A DNA stretch of 64,000 nucleotides from an uncultured Oscillospiraceae bacterium (GTDB lineage Bacteria; Bacillota; Clostridia; Oscillospirales; Oscillospiraceae). The position numbers were made by a program, and so were the translations under genes. A model generated the notes under the pieces. It was not told the origin of the DNA. It saw nothing but the letters and a program-made list of their open reading frames with translations, and did not search any database. Positions 24,915-34,040 of the stretch are shown here, piece after piece. The number at the start of each line of letters is the position of its first letter. Positions within the stretch are counted from its first letter, which is position 1. The DNA is taken from contig CANQFV010000010.1 of NCBI GenBank assembly GCA_947599875.1, positions 1 through 64,000 on the forward strand, written 5' to 3'.

Positions 24915-26873
24915 ATGGAACACTGGTGGAAAGGCTTTCCCTGGCGGATGCTTCAGACGAATTTGCGCGAGATCGATATGGAGGATATAGATGCCGCGCG
25001 GTTTGCACGGGACGTCAAGGAATTCGGGGCTACAGCGGTGACGGTGAACGCGGCGGGAATCGTGGCAAGCTACGAAACAAAGCTCCCTTTCCATACAAAA
25101 AGCGAACACCTCCACGGCGACAGCCTTGGGGAGATCGTGGATGCCTGCCACCGGGAGGGGCTTCGGGTCATCGCCAGGACGGACTTTTCAAAGATCCGTT
25201 ATCCCCTTTATGAACTGCACCCAGACTGGGCCTTCAGGACGGCAAAGGGGGAGATATTCAACTGCAACGGGGATGTCCAGGTGTGCCCCAGCGGATGGTA
25301 TGCCTCCGAGGGCGTCCGGGAGATTTTGCGGGAGCTTTTCAGTCGGTTTGATTTCGACGGCATCTTTTTCAACATGAGCGGCGCCTTCGTCACCGGCTAC
25401 GACGGGACATATTACGGTCCTTGTATGTGTGAACGATGCAGGGAGCTCTATAAAAAGGCCACGGGGCTGGATGCGCCTTCCGGTGACCCCCGTAATCCGG
25501 CTTTTATGCGGTATGTGGGGTTCCAGACGAAGCTCATCGGCAAAAATAAGAAAAAGCAGTATGAGCTCATCAAGAGCATAGCCCCCGAGGCTGCGGTAAA
25601 CGGCTTCGACTACCGAAGATGCGAATGCAACACGGACATCGGCCACGGGGCGTGGGTCTACGGGGCCTCCTCCAACGCGCGCTCCGGCGGGAGACGTCAG
25701 ATCATTGACGACGCCGGTACGGACTTCATCGCTTTCCGCTACCGCCACACCGGCGTATCTCCGGCGCTGGCGGAGTTGAGACAGTGGCAGAACCTGGCCA
25801 ACGGCGGGGGATTGAGCTATTTTATCATGGGGAGGCTAGACAACCACCGGGATGTGGCCTCCTTTGCGCCGGTAAAGAAGGTTTTCGCTTTTCATAAGGC
25901 CCATGAGGAGCTTTACACGGGTCTCGTTTCCGCAGCCCAGGTGGTCCTCGCCCGCAGTGGCGCTATGGGCCGGAACGAGCCGGAGGCGGACGGATGGGTC
26001 CATGCCCTGACGGAGGCCCATGTGCCCTTTGACGAGGTCAAGGCCGGAGAACTGACGCCGGTGCTTTTGAGAGGCAAAAAAGTCCTCCTGCTCTGCGATG
26101 TCAAAAATCTCTCCCCGGTCCAGACGGAGCTCATAGACGGCTTTGCCGAGAGCGGCGGGACTGTCATCGCTACGGGCGGTACGGGACTTCGGGAGAAAAC
26201 GGGGGAGGTGCTTGTGCGGTGCCTGGGCGTGAAAAACGCCGGCGAGCACCGGCGCGGGCTCATGTCCTCGGTGGTCGAGGTCGCCGAGGAGGAGGCCACG
26301 CTGTTCCCCAGGAGCGTCAAGGCTCCTTATATTGCCGTGGGCGGAGACTTCTGGGCCTCGGAGTGTGAGGAGGAGACGCGGCAATACCTGCGCCTCGTGC
26401 CGGAGCAGTTCTACGGCCCGCCGGAGAGGTGCTATCCCACCGAGTTTTCGACGTATCCCGGCGTGACAGTCCACTCCTACGGCGCGGGGCAGGGGATAAG
26501 GGTCCCCTGGCTCATCGGAAGCTTCTATTATAACGAGGGCTGGGAGAACACGCGAAATCTCATGGAGGATATTCTTTTTGAGCTGTGCGGCCTGCGCGAT
26601 TTAACGCCGGGTCTCTCGCCGATGGTAGAGCTGACCCTCGCCAGAAAGGAAAATACGCTTGTCTGCCAGCTGGTGAACGCCTCCGGGTGCTTTGCGAACC
26701 GCTTCTTCCCGCCACTGCCTGTGAGGGATATACGTCTTGAACTGCCGATGCTTCAAGCGGGGCGCGTCTATGCCCTTAACGGCGGGCAGGTGTCCGTGGA
26801 CACCGCCGGGGACAGGCTCGTATTGACGCTGAACGAGCTTCGTGAATATGAGGCCGTCGTGATAGAGACTTAA
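24915..26873 (+). CDS. GHL6-type glycoside hydrolase with GH42-like domains
   Basis: This 652-residue protein has a TIM-barrel like hypothetical glycosyl hydrolase 6 (PF14871): FPWRMLQTNLREIDMED at the start, a FDGIFFNMSGAF strand and the Cys-rich CMCERCRELY motif typical of that group. Residues about 350-540 resemble the GATase-like trimerisation domain of GH42 beta-galactosidases (KKVLLLCDVKNLSPVQ, SGGTVIATG). A small beta domain ends it. There is no signal peptide. The substrate is unknown; relatives sit in clusters for host or plant glycans. It is the first gene of a long operon. Confidence 0.78.
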   Translation: MEHWWKGFPWRMLQTNLREIDMEDIDAARFARDVKEFGATAVTVNAAGIVASYETKLPFHTKSEHLHGDSLGEIVDACHREGLRVIARTDFSKIRYPLYELHPDWAFRTAKGEIFNCNGDVQVCPSGWYASEGVREILRELFSRFDFDGIFFNMSGAFVTGYDGTYYGPCMCERCRELYKKATGLDAPSGDPRNPAFMRYVGFQTKLIGKNKKKQYELIKSIAPEAAVNGFDYRRCECNTDIGHGAWVYGASSNARSGGRRQIIDDAGTDFIAFRYRHTGVSPALAELRQWQNLANGGGLSYFIMGRLDNHRDVASFAPVKKVFAFHKAHEELYTGLVSAAQVVLARSGAMGRNEPEADGWVHALTEAHVPFDEVKAGELTPVLLRGKKVLLLCDVKNLSPVQTELIDGFAESGGTVIATGGTGLREKTGEVLVRCLGVKNAGEHRRGLMSSVVEVAEEEATLFPRSVKAPYIAVGGDFWASECEEETRQYLRLVPEQFYGPPERCYPTEFSTYPGVTVHSYGAGQGIRVPWLIGSFYYNEGWENTRNLMEDILFELCGLRDLTPGLSPMVELTLARKENTLVCQLVNASGCFANRFFPPLPVRDIRLELPMLQAGRVYALNGGQVSVDTAGDRLVLTLNELREYEAVVIET

Positions 26874-26887
26874 TACGGGGCGCTGAT

Positions 26888-27793
26888 ATGGAATATAAAT
26901 ACGACCCGGAGCTTCCAAAGCCCAAGGCGTTGAACGTCATTGACTTTGCAAATCCGGCTTTGGCGCCTGTTATAAAAATGCTCGCCGAGAATATGCGCCG
27001 CGCAGTCCGTGGGTGGGCACCGCCGGAGGGTCTGCGCTTTCGCGCTGTTGGCTCGGAGCCGGAGTGCTTTGCGGTGGAGCCGGAGTCTGATGAAACGCTT
27101 CCGGGGATGGTTTTCTGCCACGGAGGAGGGTTCTTCCTTCCCCTCCAGACCTCCGCGCTGGAGCTGGCGGCTGTCTATGCCAAGGAGCTTCACATACGGG
27201 TATTTCTGCCGGAATACCGTCTCCTCCCGGAGCACCCGGCGCCGTCTGCGCTTTATGACTGTCTGGCTGTCTGGGAGCGCGTGACGGCTTTGCCGGAGGT
27301 GGACGCCCGTAGATGTCTCCTTTATGGGGAGAGCGCGGGCGGCGCTCTGGCAGCCGGGATCGCCCTGCTGCTCCGGGACGCAGGAGAGACAGGCCCATTG
27401 GGACAGGCCCTGATCTACCCGACGCTGGATGACCGTGCGGAGCTTTACGCTTCCGCAAGCGCGTATCCCAACGCCGTATGGTCCCGGCGTTCCAATGACT
27501 ATATGTGGAGCTCCTATTTAAAAGAGAGGACGCCGGAGCTGGAAAAATACCTGGTCCCCGCAAAACATCCAGACCTTTCGGCTCTCCCGCCGGCCTATGT
27601 GGAGCCGCAGGGGTTTGACATCCTCCGGGATGAAGCTGTGAGGTACGCTGAAAGACTTCGGGACAGCGGCGTCGATACGGAGCTGAACGTGATCGAGGGC
27701 TCCTATCACGGCTTTGATTCGGACCCCGGAAATCCCTTTGTCCGCCGTGTACTGGAGCACCGTTTGAAGTGTTTTTTAACATTGCTTAAGTAA
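26888..27793 (+). CDS. HSL-family alpha/beta-hydrolase (esterase)
   Basis: The 301-residue enzyme has the hormone-sensitive-lipase oxyanion motif HGGGF, the nucleophile in YGESAGGAL, an aspartate in EPQGFDILRDEA and the histidine in GSYHGFD. It hydrolyses short acyl esters. It follows the GHL6 gene by 14 nt and precedes the AllG gene by 13 nt, so it belongs to the same operon. It could release the small acid that the downstream enzymes process; that link is inference from context only. Confidence 0.88.
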   Translation: MEYKYDPELPKPKALNVIDFANPALAPVIKMLAENMRRAVRGWAPPEGLRFRAVGSEPECFAVEPESDETLPGMVFCHGGGFFLPLQTSALELAAVYAKELHIRVFLPEYRLLPEHPAPSALYDCLAVWERVTALPEVDARRCLLYGESAGGALAAGIALLLRDAGETGPLGQALIYPTLDDRAELYASASAYPNAVWSRRSNDYMWSSYLKERTPELEKYLVPAKHPDLSALPPAYVEPQGFDILRDEAVRYAERLRDSGVDTELNVIEGSYHGFDSDPGNPFVRRVLEHRLKCFLTLLK

Positions 27794-27806
27794 AGGAGAG
27801 AACGCC

Positions 27807-29072
27807 ATGACCATTGAACAGCAGGTAAATGCGGCCAACGAACAGGTAATGGAGATACTGACCCGCGCCCGGCCCGTCTGGACGGATGTACGCCCGGCCC
27901 TGGAGGTCATTCCCGGCATGACGAAGACCACCGTTTTGGTGCCGGGGCCCCCTCTGCCGGTGGAAAAGCTCACGACGCCCATACGCACCGCCGTCTGCGG
28001 AGCCCTTATACATGAAGGGCTGGCAAAGACGAAAGAGGAGGCCTGGGAGCTGGTACGCTCCGGGGAAGCCTGCGTGGAGCCGGCGCAAAACCACAACTGC
28101 GGCAACGCCGCCTCCATGGTAGTCTCCGCCAGTATGCCGGTCATCGTGGCGGAGGACAGGGTCTACGGTGGGCGCGGCTACGCACCTATCCACCCGGGTC
28201 CCAATCCCAAATGCCTGCGCTGGGGATTCTACGACGAGGACGTGGAGCGGGATCTTGTCTGGTTCCGGGACCACTTCGGCCCCGGCCTCGGGGAGGCGGT
28301 ACGCCATGCGGGCGGCATCGACCTCATCACCGTCCTCTCCAAGACGGCGGGCATGGGAGACGAAAACCACAACCGCCAACCGGCGGCCTCCATGTGCCTC
28401 GCTTTGCAGGTGATCCCACATATGCTGGGCCTTACAGACCCGGATCGGGACAAGATGATCGAGATGATGGCGATAAACGACCGCTTCTTCCTCCATCCCA
28501 TGATGGCGGGCGTGGAGAGCATCACCGAGTCCATGAAAAAGATCCCCATGTCCACGGTCCTGGCGGGCATGGCAGGTAACGGGGTGGACTTCGGCATCCA
28601 GCTTGCGGGGACGGGCAACCGCTGGTACACCACCAAGGCCCCTGTGATTCGCGGGACGTTCCTGAATCCCTCCTACACGGAGGAGGACCTTTTGGGGTAC
28701 CTGGGCGACAGCTGCGTCACGGAGATATACGGCCTCGGAGGTATGTCCGCCATTGCCGGACCTGCCTATATGCGTATGACCGGCTCCAATATATCAGAGG
28801 CCAGGAGCCGCACGGAGAAAGCGAGGGCGGTGTCCCTGGGGGAGCATACCTTTGCGCCTGTGCCCTGGGATGATTTCCGGGGCTTCCCGGTGGGACTGGA
28901 CGCCCGGAAGATCGTGGGCTACAATATTTTGCCCATCAGTCACGGAGGCTCGGCCCTCAAAAAGGGCGGTCAGGGCGGCGCGGGAGCGGCGGAGCTGCCG
29001 CTGGAGTGCTTCAAGGAGGCCCTTCGGGGGATATACCGCGAGATAACCGGCCACGACGCGGCGGAGAGGTGA
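27807..29072 (+). CDS. DUF1116 protein, AllG (YlbE) homologue
   Basis: The 421-residue protein is a full-length DUF1116 member, like E. coli YlbE (AllG), a subunit of oxamate carbamoyltransferase. It starts with AANEQVMEILTRARPVWTDV and has the VLVPGPPLP, FLHPMMAGVESI and GGSALKKGGQGGAG blocks. AAAGGAGAG precedes the ATG. In E. coli the enzyme (AllFGH) forms carbamoyl phosphate from oxalurate-derived carbamoyl groups. Here the third subunit (DUF2877/AllH) is not visible, so the substrate may differ. FdrA follows 4 nt downstream. Confidence 0.85.
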   Translation: MTIEQQVNAANEQVMEILTRARPVWTDVRPALEVIPGMTKTTVLVPGPPLPVEKLTTPIRTAVCGALIHEGLAKTKEEAWELVRSGEACVEPAQNHNCGNAASMVVSASMPVIVAEDRVYGGRGYAPIHPGPNPKCLRWGFYDEDVERDLVWFRDHFGPGLGEAVRHAGGIDLITVLSKTAGMGDENHNRQPAASMCLALQVIPHMLGLTDPDRDKMIEMMAINDRFFLHPMMAGVESITESMKKIPMSTVLAGMAGNGVDFGIQLAGTGNRWYTTKAPVIRGTFLNPSYTEEDLLGYLGDSCVTEIYGLGGMSAIAGPAYMRMTGSNISEARSRTEKARAVSLGEHTFAPVPWDDFRGFPVGLDARKIVGYNILPISHGGSALKKGGQGGAGAAELPLECFKEALRGIYREITGHDAAER

Positions 29073-29076
29073 GGAA

Positions 29077-30639
29077 ATGGACATATTTGTAAAGATTGAA
29101 CACGGAAGATACATAGATTCCCTGGAGACGCTCCTGGCCTCCACCGTCCTCAACGAGCAGACGGGGGTGGAGATCGGTTATGCCGGTATGGCGACCAAGG
29201 CCTTCAAAGACATTCTGGCGGACATCGGGCTTCTCACCGACGATATTTCCGCCTCGGACGGGAATGCCTTCGTCATCGCCGCGAAGGCAGCGACACAGGC
29301 GGTCTTTGACGCGGCGGTCCTGGAGGTAGAAAAAAGCCTCGCCCCAGAGGAGAGCGGCGAGGAGACGGTGCAGACAGTGTATCCCACCGTCAAGGCCGCG
29401 GCGGAGAGTTGCCCCAAGGCAAATCTTTGTTCCGTGGCCGTCCCCGGCGAGTACGCCCTGGCGGAGGTCAGGAAGGCTCTGAACGCGGGCCTCCACTGCG
29501 TAGTATTCAGCAACAACGTGCCGCTTTCCGACGAACGCAAAATGAAAGAACTTGCCTGGGAGAAAGGGCTTTTGTGCATGGGGCCCGACTGCGGCGTTGC
29601 GAATATTAACGGCGCGGCGCTGGTACTGGCAAGCATCAACGCCCGTGGGCCCTTCGGCATATGCGGAGCCTCCGGGGTGGGCATCCAACACGTGGCGGCC
29701 ATCCTCCACGAGGCCGGGACCGGCGTTTCACAGACCATCGGCACCGGCGGCAACGACCTTAAAAATGAGGTGGGGGGCCTCATGATGCTCATGGGCATCG
29801 ACGCTTTGGAGGCCGACCCGGAGACGAAGTACATCGCTCTCATCGCCCGCCGCATAGGGGACCGGGTGGAGGGCCCGATTTTGGAGCGTATCGCAAAGTG
29901 CAAAAAGCCCGTCGTAGCCATGTTCATGAGCTGTGAGCGTAAGGCGGTGGAGCAGACCGGGGCGATTTGGGCGTCGGACCTGGACGACTGCGCCGTAAAG
30001 TGCCTTTCGCTTATCGGAAAGGAATACAGGCTCGATACGGATGAGGAGATCTCCCGCCGCGCGGCGGACGCCGTGAAGTTCCTGGCCCCGTGCCAAAAAT
30101 ACGTCCGGGGCGCTTTCAGCGGCGGTACCTTCATGGACGAGGCCATGCGCGCGTTGATCCCCAAGGTGGGGGACGTCACCTCAAATCTGCCCTTGAAGCC
30201 CGAATGGAAGCTGGCCGATTCAGCCGTCAGCGTCAAGAACGCCTGCGTGGACTACGGCGAGGAGGAATTTACAAAAGGCCGTCCCCATCCGGCCATCGAT
30301 CCCGGCGTGCGCCGTCCCGCCATTTTGCGGGAGGCGGCTGACGCGGAAACAGCCGTCATACTTCTGGATTTCATCCTGACGCCTCCCGGTCACATGGACC
30401 CTGTGGGATATGTGCTGGACGACATACGAAAAGCAAACGAACAGGCCCACGCGCAGGGGCGGCACATCGTATTTGTGGCGTCGGTGCTGGGTACGGACGC
30501 GGACTTCCAAAATGTCAGCCTCCAGCGCCAAAAGCTCCGGGACGCCGGGGTGCTGGTGTGCAAGTCAAACCATCAGGCCGCGCTGCTTGCCGGAGAGATC
30601 ATCCGGCAGAAGAAGGAGAGGGACGAAAATGGCGTGTGA
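29077..30639 (+). CDS. fdrA: FdrA/AllF-type acyl-CoA synthetase-like protein
   Basis: This 520-residue protein has the FdrA plan, with CoA-binding and ligase-CoA folds related to succinyl-CoA synthetase. Signatures are CMGPDCGVANING, GASGVGIQHVAAIL and QTIGTGGNDLKNEVGG. A C-terminal domain includes GAFSGGTFMDEAM and FILTPPGHMDPVGYV. FdrA is the large subunit of oxamate carbamoyltransferase in E. coli. It sits between AllG and a small gene whose product resembles the missing C-terminal tail of FdrA, with an 11-nt overlap. The acyl group handled here is unknown. Confidence 0.88.
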   Translation: MDIFVKIEHGRYIDSLETLLASTVLNEQTGVEIGYAGMATKAFKDILADIGLLTDDISASDGNAFVIAAKAATQAVFDAAVLEVEKSLAPEESGEETVQTVYPTVKAAAESCPKANLCSVAVPGEYALAEVRKALNAGLHCVVFSNNVPLSDERKMKELAWEKGLLCMGPDCGVANINGAALVLASINARGPFGICGASGVGIQHVAAILHEAGTGVSQTIGTGGNDLKNEVGGLMMLMGIDALEADPETKYIALIARRIGDRVEGPILERIAKCKKPVVAMFMSCERKAVEQTGAIWASDLDDCAVKCLSLIGKEYRLDTDEEISRRAADAVKFLAPCQKYVRGAFSGGTFMDEAMRALIPKVGDVTSNLPLKPEWKLADSAVSVKNACVDYGEEEFTKGRPHPAIDPGVRRPAILREAADAETAVILLDFILTPPGHMDPVGYVLDDIRKANEQAHAQGRHIVFVASVLGTDADFQNVSLQRQKLRDAGVLVCKSNHQAALLAGEIIRQKKERDENGV

Positions 30640-30814
30640 GAAGATATTGAAGCTCTTTCAATCGGAGCTGGTGGTGGTGAACGTGGGACCGAAGCTGTTT
30701 GCCGAGGCGCTGGAAAAGCAGGGCTATAAGACGGTCCAGGTGGAGTGGAAGCCCGTGGCGGCCGGTGACCGGGAGATGCAGGAGATCCTTGAGGTCCTGG
30801 GCGGCCTTGACTGA
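30629..30814 (+). CDS. Small protein resembling a detached FdrA C-terminus
   Basis: The 61-residue product has a VVVNVGPKLFAEALEKQG core, then VQVEWKPVAAGDREM. The pattern of a VVNxG strand, a helix, then VxxxWxPVAGG is what I recall at the end of FdrA or in short FdrA-linked proteins, so it is probably a separate subunit. The ATG at 30629 overlaps fdrA by 11 nt, with GGAGAGGG upstream. It is too regular and too well placed to be noise. Confidence 0.7.
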   Translation: MACEKILKLFQSELVVVNVGPKLFAEALEKQGYKTVQVEWKPVAAGDREMQEILEVLGGLD

Positions 30815-30828
30815 GAAGGGCGGAGACT

Positions 30829-31326
30829 ATGCGCTTTCATTACTGTCCCGATTGCGGCTCGTCCTTGGAGACGCGCGTCCTTGGGGACGAGGGGAAGGTC
30901 CCATGGTGCGCCAAATGTCAAAAGCCCCTTTTCGATATGTTTTCCGTCTGCGTTATTGCCCTGGTGGTGAACGGCAGGGGAGAGGCGGCGATACTGCGCC
31001 AGGGGTATATCTCCGAAAAATACGGGAACCTCGTCTCCGGCTATATGAAGCCTGGAGAGACAGCCGAGGAGTGCGTCCGGCGTGAGATCGGAGAGGAGCT
31101 GGGCCTTACCGTTGCCGGCCTTGAGATCGTCGGGACGTGGTGGATGGAGAAAAAGGGCCTTTTGATGATAGGCTTTTTTGTCCGCACGGAGGATACCGCA
31201 TTTACCCTCTCCCAAGAGGTGGACCGCGCCAGCTGGGTCCCTGTGGAGGACGCGCTTTATGAGGTCCACCCGGAGGGAAGCGTCTCCTACGCGATGGTGA
31301 GGAAATATCTTGACAGTCTTGAATAA
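30829..31326 (+). CDS. NUDIX hydrolase with zinc ribbon
   Basis: The 165-residue protein starts with a zinc-ribbon (CPDCG and CAKCQ), as in NudC-like pyrophosphatases. A complete NUDIX box spans residues 71-93, with G71, E77 and the REIGEELG core (85-92). It cleaves nucleoside-diphosphate-linked compounds; NADH or another nucleotide sugar or cofactor is possible. It lies 14 nt after the small FdrA-like gene and 24 nt before the kinase, inside the operon. Its reason for being there is not clear: it may clear a side product or process a CoA-type cofactor. Confidence 0.9.
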   Translation: MRFHYCPDCGSSLETRVLGDEGKVPWCAKCQKPLFDMFSVCVIALVVNGRGEAAILRQGYISEKYGNLVSGYMKPGETAEECVRREIGEELGLTVAGLEIVGTWWMEKKGLLMIGFFVRTEDTAFTLSQEVDRASWVPVEDALYEVHPEGSVSYAMVRKYLDSLE

Positions 31327-31350
31327 GATCATGTTTACGGAGAACGGACT

Positions 31351-32541
31351 ATGAAAATACTTGTTTGCAACGCGGGGAGCACCTCCCTTAAATTCAAGCT
31401 CTATGAGATGCCTGAATGTGCCCTCCTTGCTACGGGAAAAGTGGAGCGTGTGGGCAGCCTTCACGACGCCATTTTCGGCTTTGAAAACTGCCTCACCGGG
31501 TATAAGACCGAGCAGGAGGGACAGAGCATCCCTGATTACCGCACGGGGATAGAGCGGTTCCTCTCCTGCCTCACAGCCGGGAACGGCGCTGTGCTTGAAA
31601 GGATCGACGAGATAGAGCGGGTGGGCTATAAGTCCGTTCTATCCAAGGACCACTACGGCGTCCATGAGATCGACGGGGCTGTCCTTCAGGGGATGCGGGA
31701 TTTCCTGCCGTTGGCGCCTGTCCACAACAGCGCGTATCTTGGCGCTATCGAGACGATGATGGGCGTCCTGCCACAGGCGCGGCACGTGGGCGTTTTTGAG
31801 ACAGCCTTCCACAAGGACATCCCCATGGAGCGTCGGCTTTACGGCGTACCTTACGAGTGGTATGACAAATACGGCGTGGCCCGGATGGGCTATCACGGGG
31901 CGTCCCACGGATATATCGCGGATGTGCTGAACGCGGAGAAAAAAGAGTACGCCGCCATCTCCTGCCACCTGGGCGGCAGCGCCTCCGTTTGCGCCATTCT
32001 GAACGGAAAAAGCGTAGACACCAGTTTCGGAATGTCGCTGGAAACCGGGCTTATCCACGCAAACCGGGTGGGGGATATGGACCCTACCATGGTGTACTAT
32101 TTGGAGCAAGCAGGTCTTTCCAGAGAAGAAATTCTCGACGGATGCCAGAAAAACGGCGGTCTCAAGGGAATTTCCGGCGTCAGCGGGGACCTTCGCTATG
32201 TCCAGGAGGCCGCCGAGTCGGGGAGCGAGCGGGGCAAGCTCGCCATCGACGTATTTGTCAACGGTATCGTCCATTACATCGGCGCTTTTTATCTGGATTT
32301 GGGGAGGCTCGATTATCTCGTGTTCACCGCCGGGATCGGCGAGCACTCCACCCTTGTCCGCCGCCTTGTGTGCGAAAAGCTCGCGCCGCTGGGCGTGATC
32401 CTGGACGGGACGAAAAACGACGAGCTTCACGGCGGAGGAGTCATATCCGCGCCAAATTCCAGGGTTTGTGTCCGGGTCATCCCCACAAACGAGGAGTTGG
32501 GCATTGCCAGACGGACATATGAGATGGACCTTGAGGGCTGA
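31351..32541 (+). CDS. Divergent acetate-kinase family enzyme
   Basis: The 396-residue protein has the acetokinase fold: NAGSTSLKF at the start, HGASH (182-186), the adenine-site FTAGIGEHS and PTNEELGIAR with E381. Compared with acetate kinase several acyl-site residues differ: GHR becomes GYK (K94), FDTAFH becomes FETAFH (E150), and HLGNGAS becomes HLGGSAS (G209); R239 is kept. It would transfer phosphate between an acyl phosphate and ADP, but probably for an acid other than acetate. It closes the AllG/FdrA operon, which could generate that acyl or carbamoyl phosphate. Confidence 0.82.
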   Translation: MKILVCNAGSTSLKFKLYEMPECALLATGKVERVGSLHDAIFGFENCLTGYKTEQEGQSIPDYRTGIERFLSCLTAGNGAVLERIDEIERVGYKSVLSKDHYGVHEIDGAVLQGMRDFLPLAPVHNSAYLGAIETMMGVLPQARHVGVFETAFHKDIPMERRLYGVPYEWYDKYGVARMGYHGASHGYIADVLNAEKKEYAAISCHLGGSASVCAILNGKSVDTSFGMSLETGLIHANRVGDMDPTMVYYLEQAGLSREEILDGCQKNGGLKGISGVSGDLRYVQEAAESGSERGKLAIDVFVNGIVHYIGAFYLDLGRLDYLVFTAGIGEHSTLVRRLVCEKLAPLGVILDGTKNDELHGGGVISAPNSRVCVRVIPTNEELGIARRTYEMDLEG

Positions 32542-32771
32542 AAGAAAGTCATTTTTGAAGAATACTTTGTATCTTTCATCCCACGGGATGATATGATAAA
32601 TATTTCATGACGGTCCGGCACTCCACAAAATGTCGGTCCGTACATCAAAAAGGAGGTCAAAAAACTCCCGGCGTTCCGGGTGCGGCAGTGTGGAGACGTG
32701 TCGTAAAAGCCCATAGGCTGTGCCTTGGGTGAGGTATCGGGGCAAGTTCACCCCGTATCAGAACGAAGCAA
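32542..32771 (+). promoter_or_regulatory. Leader region of the MsmX-type gene
   Basis: This 230-bp gap has a tight dyad (TCATCCC 32576-32582 and GGGATGA 32585-32591), a TATGAT box at 32592-32597 without a clear -35, and an orphan AAGGAGGT (about 32650-32657) with no start codon behind it. A small CCCGG/CCGGG hairpin follows. The MsmX-type gene begins 110 nt later with a weak ribosome site, so its leader may be structured. No gene is supported here. Confidence 0.35.
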
Positions 32772-33926
32772 ATGTCAGAAGTCATCCTGAAAAACTTAAA
32801 GAAGGTCTACGAGGGCAACGTCACGGCGGTCCACGACGTGAACCTCACCATCGCCGACAAGGAGTTCATCGTCCTGGTCGGGCCCTCCGGCTGCGGAAAG
32901 TCCACCACGCTCCGCATGGTGGCGGGGCTTGAGGAAATTTCCGGCGGCGAGCTCTACATCGACGGGAAGCTCTGCAACAACGTGGAGCCGAAAGACCGGG
33001 ACATCGCCATGGTCTTCCAGTCCTACGCCCTCTACCCCCACATGACCGTCTACAACAACATGGCCTTCGCCCTCAAGCTCAAGAAGGTTCCCAAGGACGA
33101 GATCGACAAGAAGGTCCGCGAGGTCGCGGAGATCCTGGACATCACCCAGTACTTAGAGCGCAAACCGAAAGCCCTCTCCGGCGGCCAGCGACAGCGTGTG
33201 GCTATCGGCCGCGCCATGGTCCGGGACCCCAAGGTGTTCCTCATGGACGAGCCTCTCTCCAACCTGGACGCCAAGCTGAGGAACCAGATGCGCGCCGAGA
33301 TCATCAAGCTCCGCTCCCGCATCAACACCACCTTCATGTACGTGACCCACGACCAGACCGAGGCTATGACACTGGGCGACCGCATCGTCATCATGAAGGA
33401 CGGCTTTGTGAACCAGATCGGCACGCCCACCGAGGTTTTCGACAAGCCCGTGAATCTGTTTGTCGCCGGCTTTATCGGGATGCCCGTGATGAACTTCTTC
33501 GATAACTGCAAGCTCCTTTTGGAGAACGGCAAATACTACGCTCAAATCAGGAACGCCAAATTCGAGCTTGACCCCTTCCAGCAGAAGGCCCTGAAGCAGA
33601 ACAACCAGCAACCCTGCGACATCGTAGCCGGCATCCGGCCCCAGCACATCACTGTGGGCCAGGGCGAGCTGACGGCCACCATCGAGGTCAACGAGATGCT
33701 GGGTTCCGAGGTCAACCTCCACGCCCGCAGTGAGGAGGACGAGGTCGTTATGGTGATCCCCACCGTGGACCTCAAGGTGGACGTCTCCGCCGGCGCCAAG
33801 GTCCAATTCGCAACTCAGCCGAAGCTTATCCAGCTCTTCGATAAAGAGAGCGGCAACAACCTTGTGTGGTACGACAAGGTCAGCGCCGACGCTTGCGCAC
33901 CTGTGTGCAAGCAGTATTCGTTTTGA
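32772..33926 (+). CDS. MsmX/UgpC-type sugar ABC transporter ATPase
   Basis: This 384-residue ATPase has Walker [10 protein letters not shown], the Q-loop [10 protein letters not shown], signature [14 protein letters not shown], Walker [14 protein letters not shown] and the H-loop THDQTEAM. The C-terminal TOBE/OB domain includes GIRPQHI. It powers CUT1 sugar importers; such ATPases often serve several importers at once. It stands alone here, so it may drive the permease pair at 59336-61268. A strong terminator follows. The last 15 residues, with two cysteines, are unusual. Confidence 0.92.
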   Translation: MSEVILKNLKKVYEGNVTAVHDVNLTIADKEFIVLVGPSGCGKSTTLRMVAGLEEISGGELYIDGKLCNNVEPKDRDIAMVFQSYALYPHMTVYNNMAFALKLKKVPKDEIDKKVREVAEILDITQYLERKPKALSGGQRQRVAIGRAMVRDPKVFLMDEPLSNLDAKLRNQMRAEIIKLRSRINTTFMYVTHDQTEAMTLGDRIVIMKDGFVNQIGTPTEVFDKPVNLFVAGFIGMPVMNFFDNCKLLLENGKYYAQIRNAKFELDPFQQKALKQNNQQPCDIVAGIRPQHITVGQGELTATIEVNEMLGSEVNLHARSEEDEVVMVIPTVDLKVDVSAGAKVQFATQPKLIQLFDKESGNNLVWYDKVSADACAPVCKQYSF

Positions 33927-33970
33927 CAGAAACACCTCCAATATAACACGCATTGTCTTGTGATAAGCTG

Positions 33971-34017
33971 AAAAGAACGCCCGCCTGATCTCAAACAGTC
34001 AGGCGGGCGTTCTTTTT
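33971..34017. terminator. Strong bidirectional terminator
   Basis: A stem of about 17 bp (33972-33988 with 33999-34015) around TCTCAAACAG, ending in CTTTTT. It separates the convergent MsmX-type and GH3 genes. Confidence 0.88.
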
Positions 34018-34040
34018 AAAAGCTGTATATTATGAAACGC

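Noticed and set aside
32607..32732. 41-codon leader peptide before the MsmX-type gene
   Set aside because: Its ATG has no ribosome site, and the frame would run through the orphan AAGGAGGT; too weak to call.
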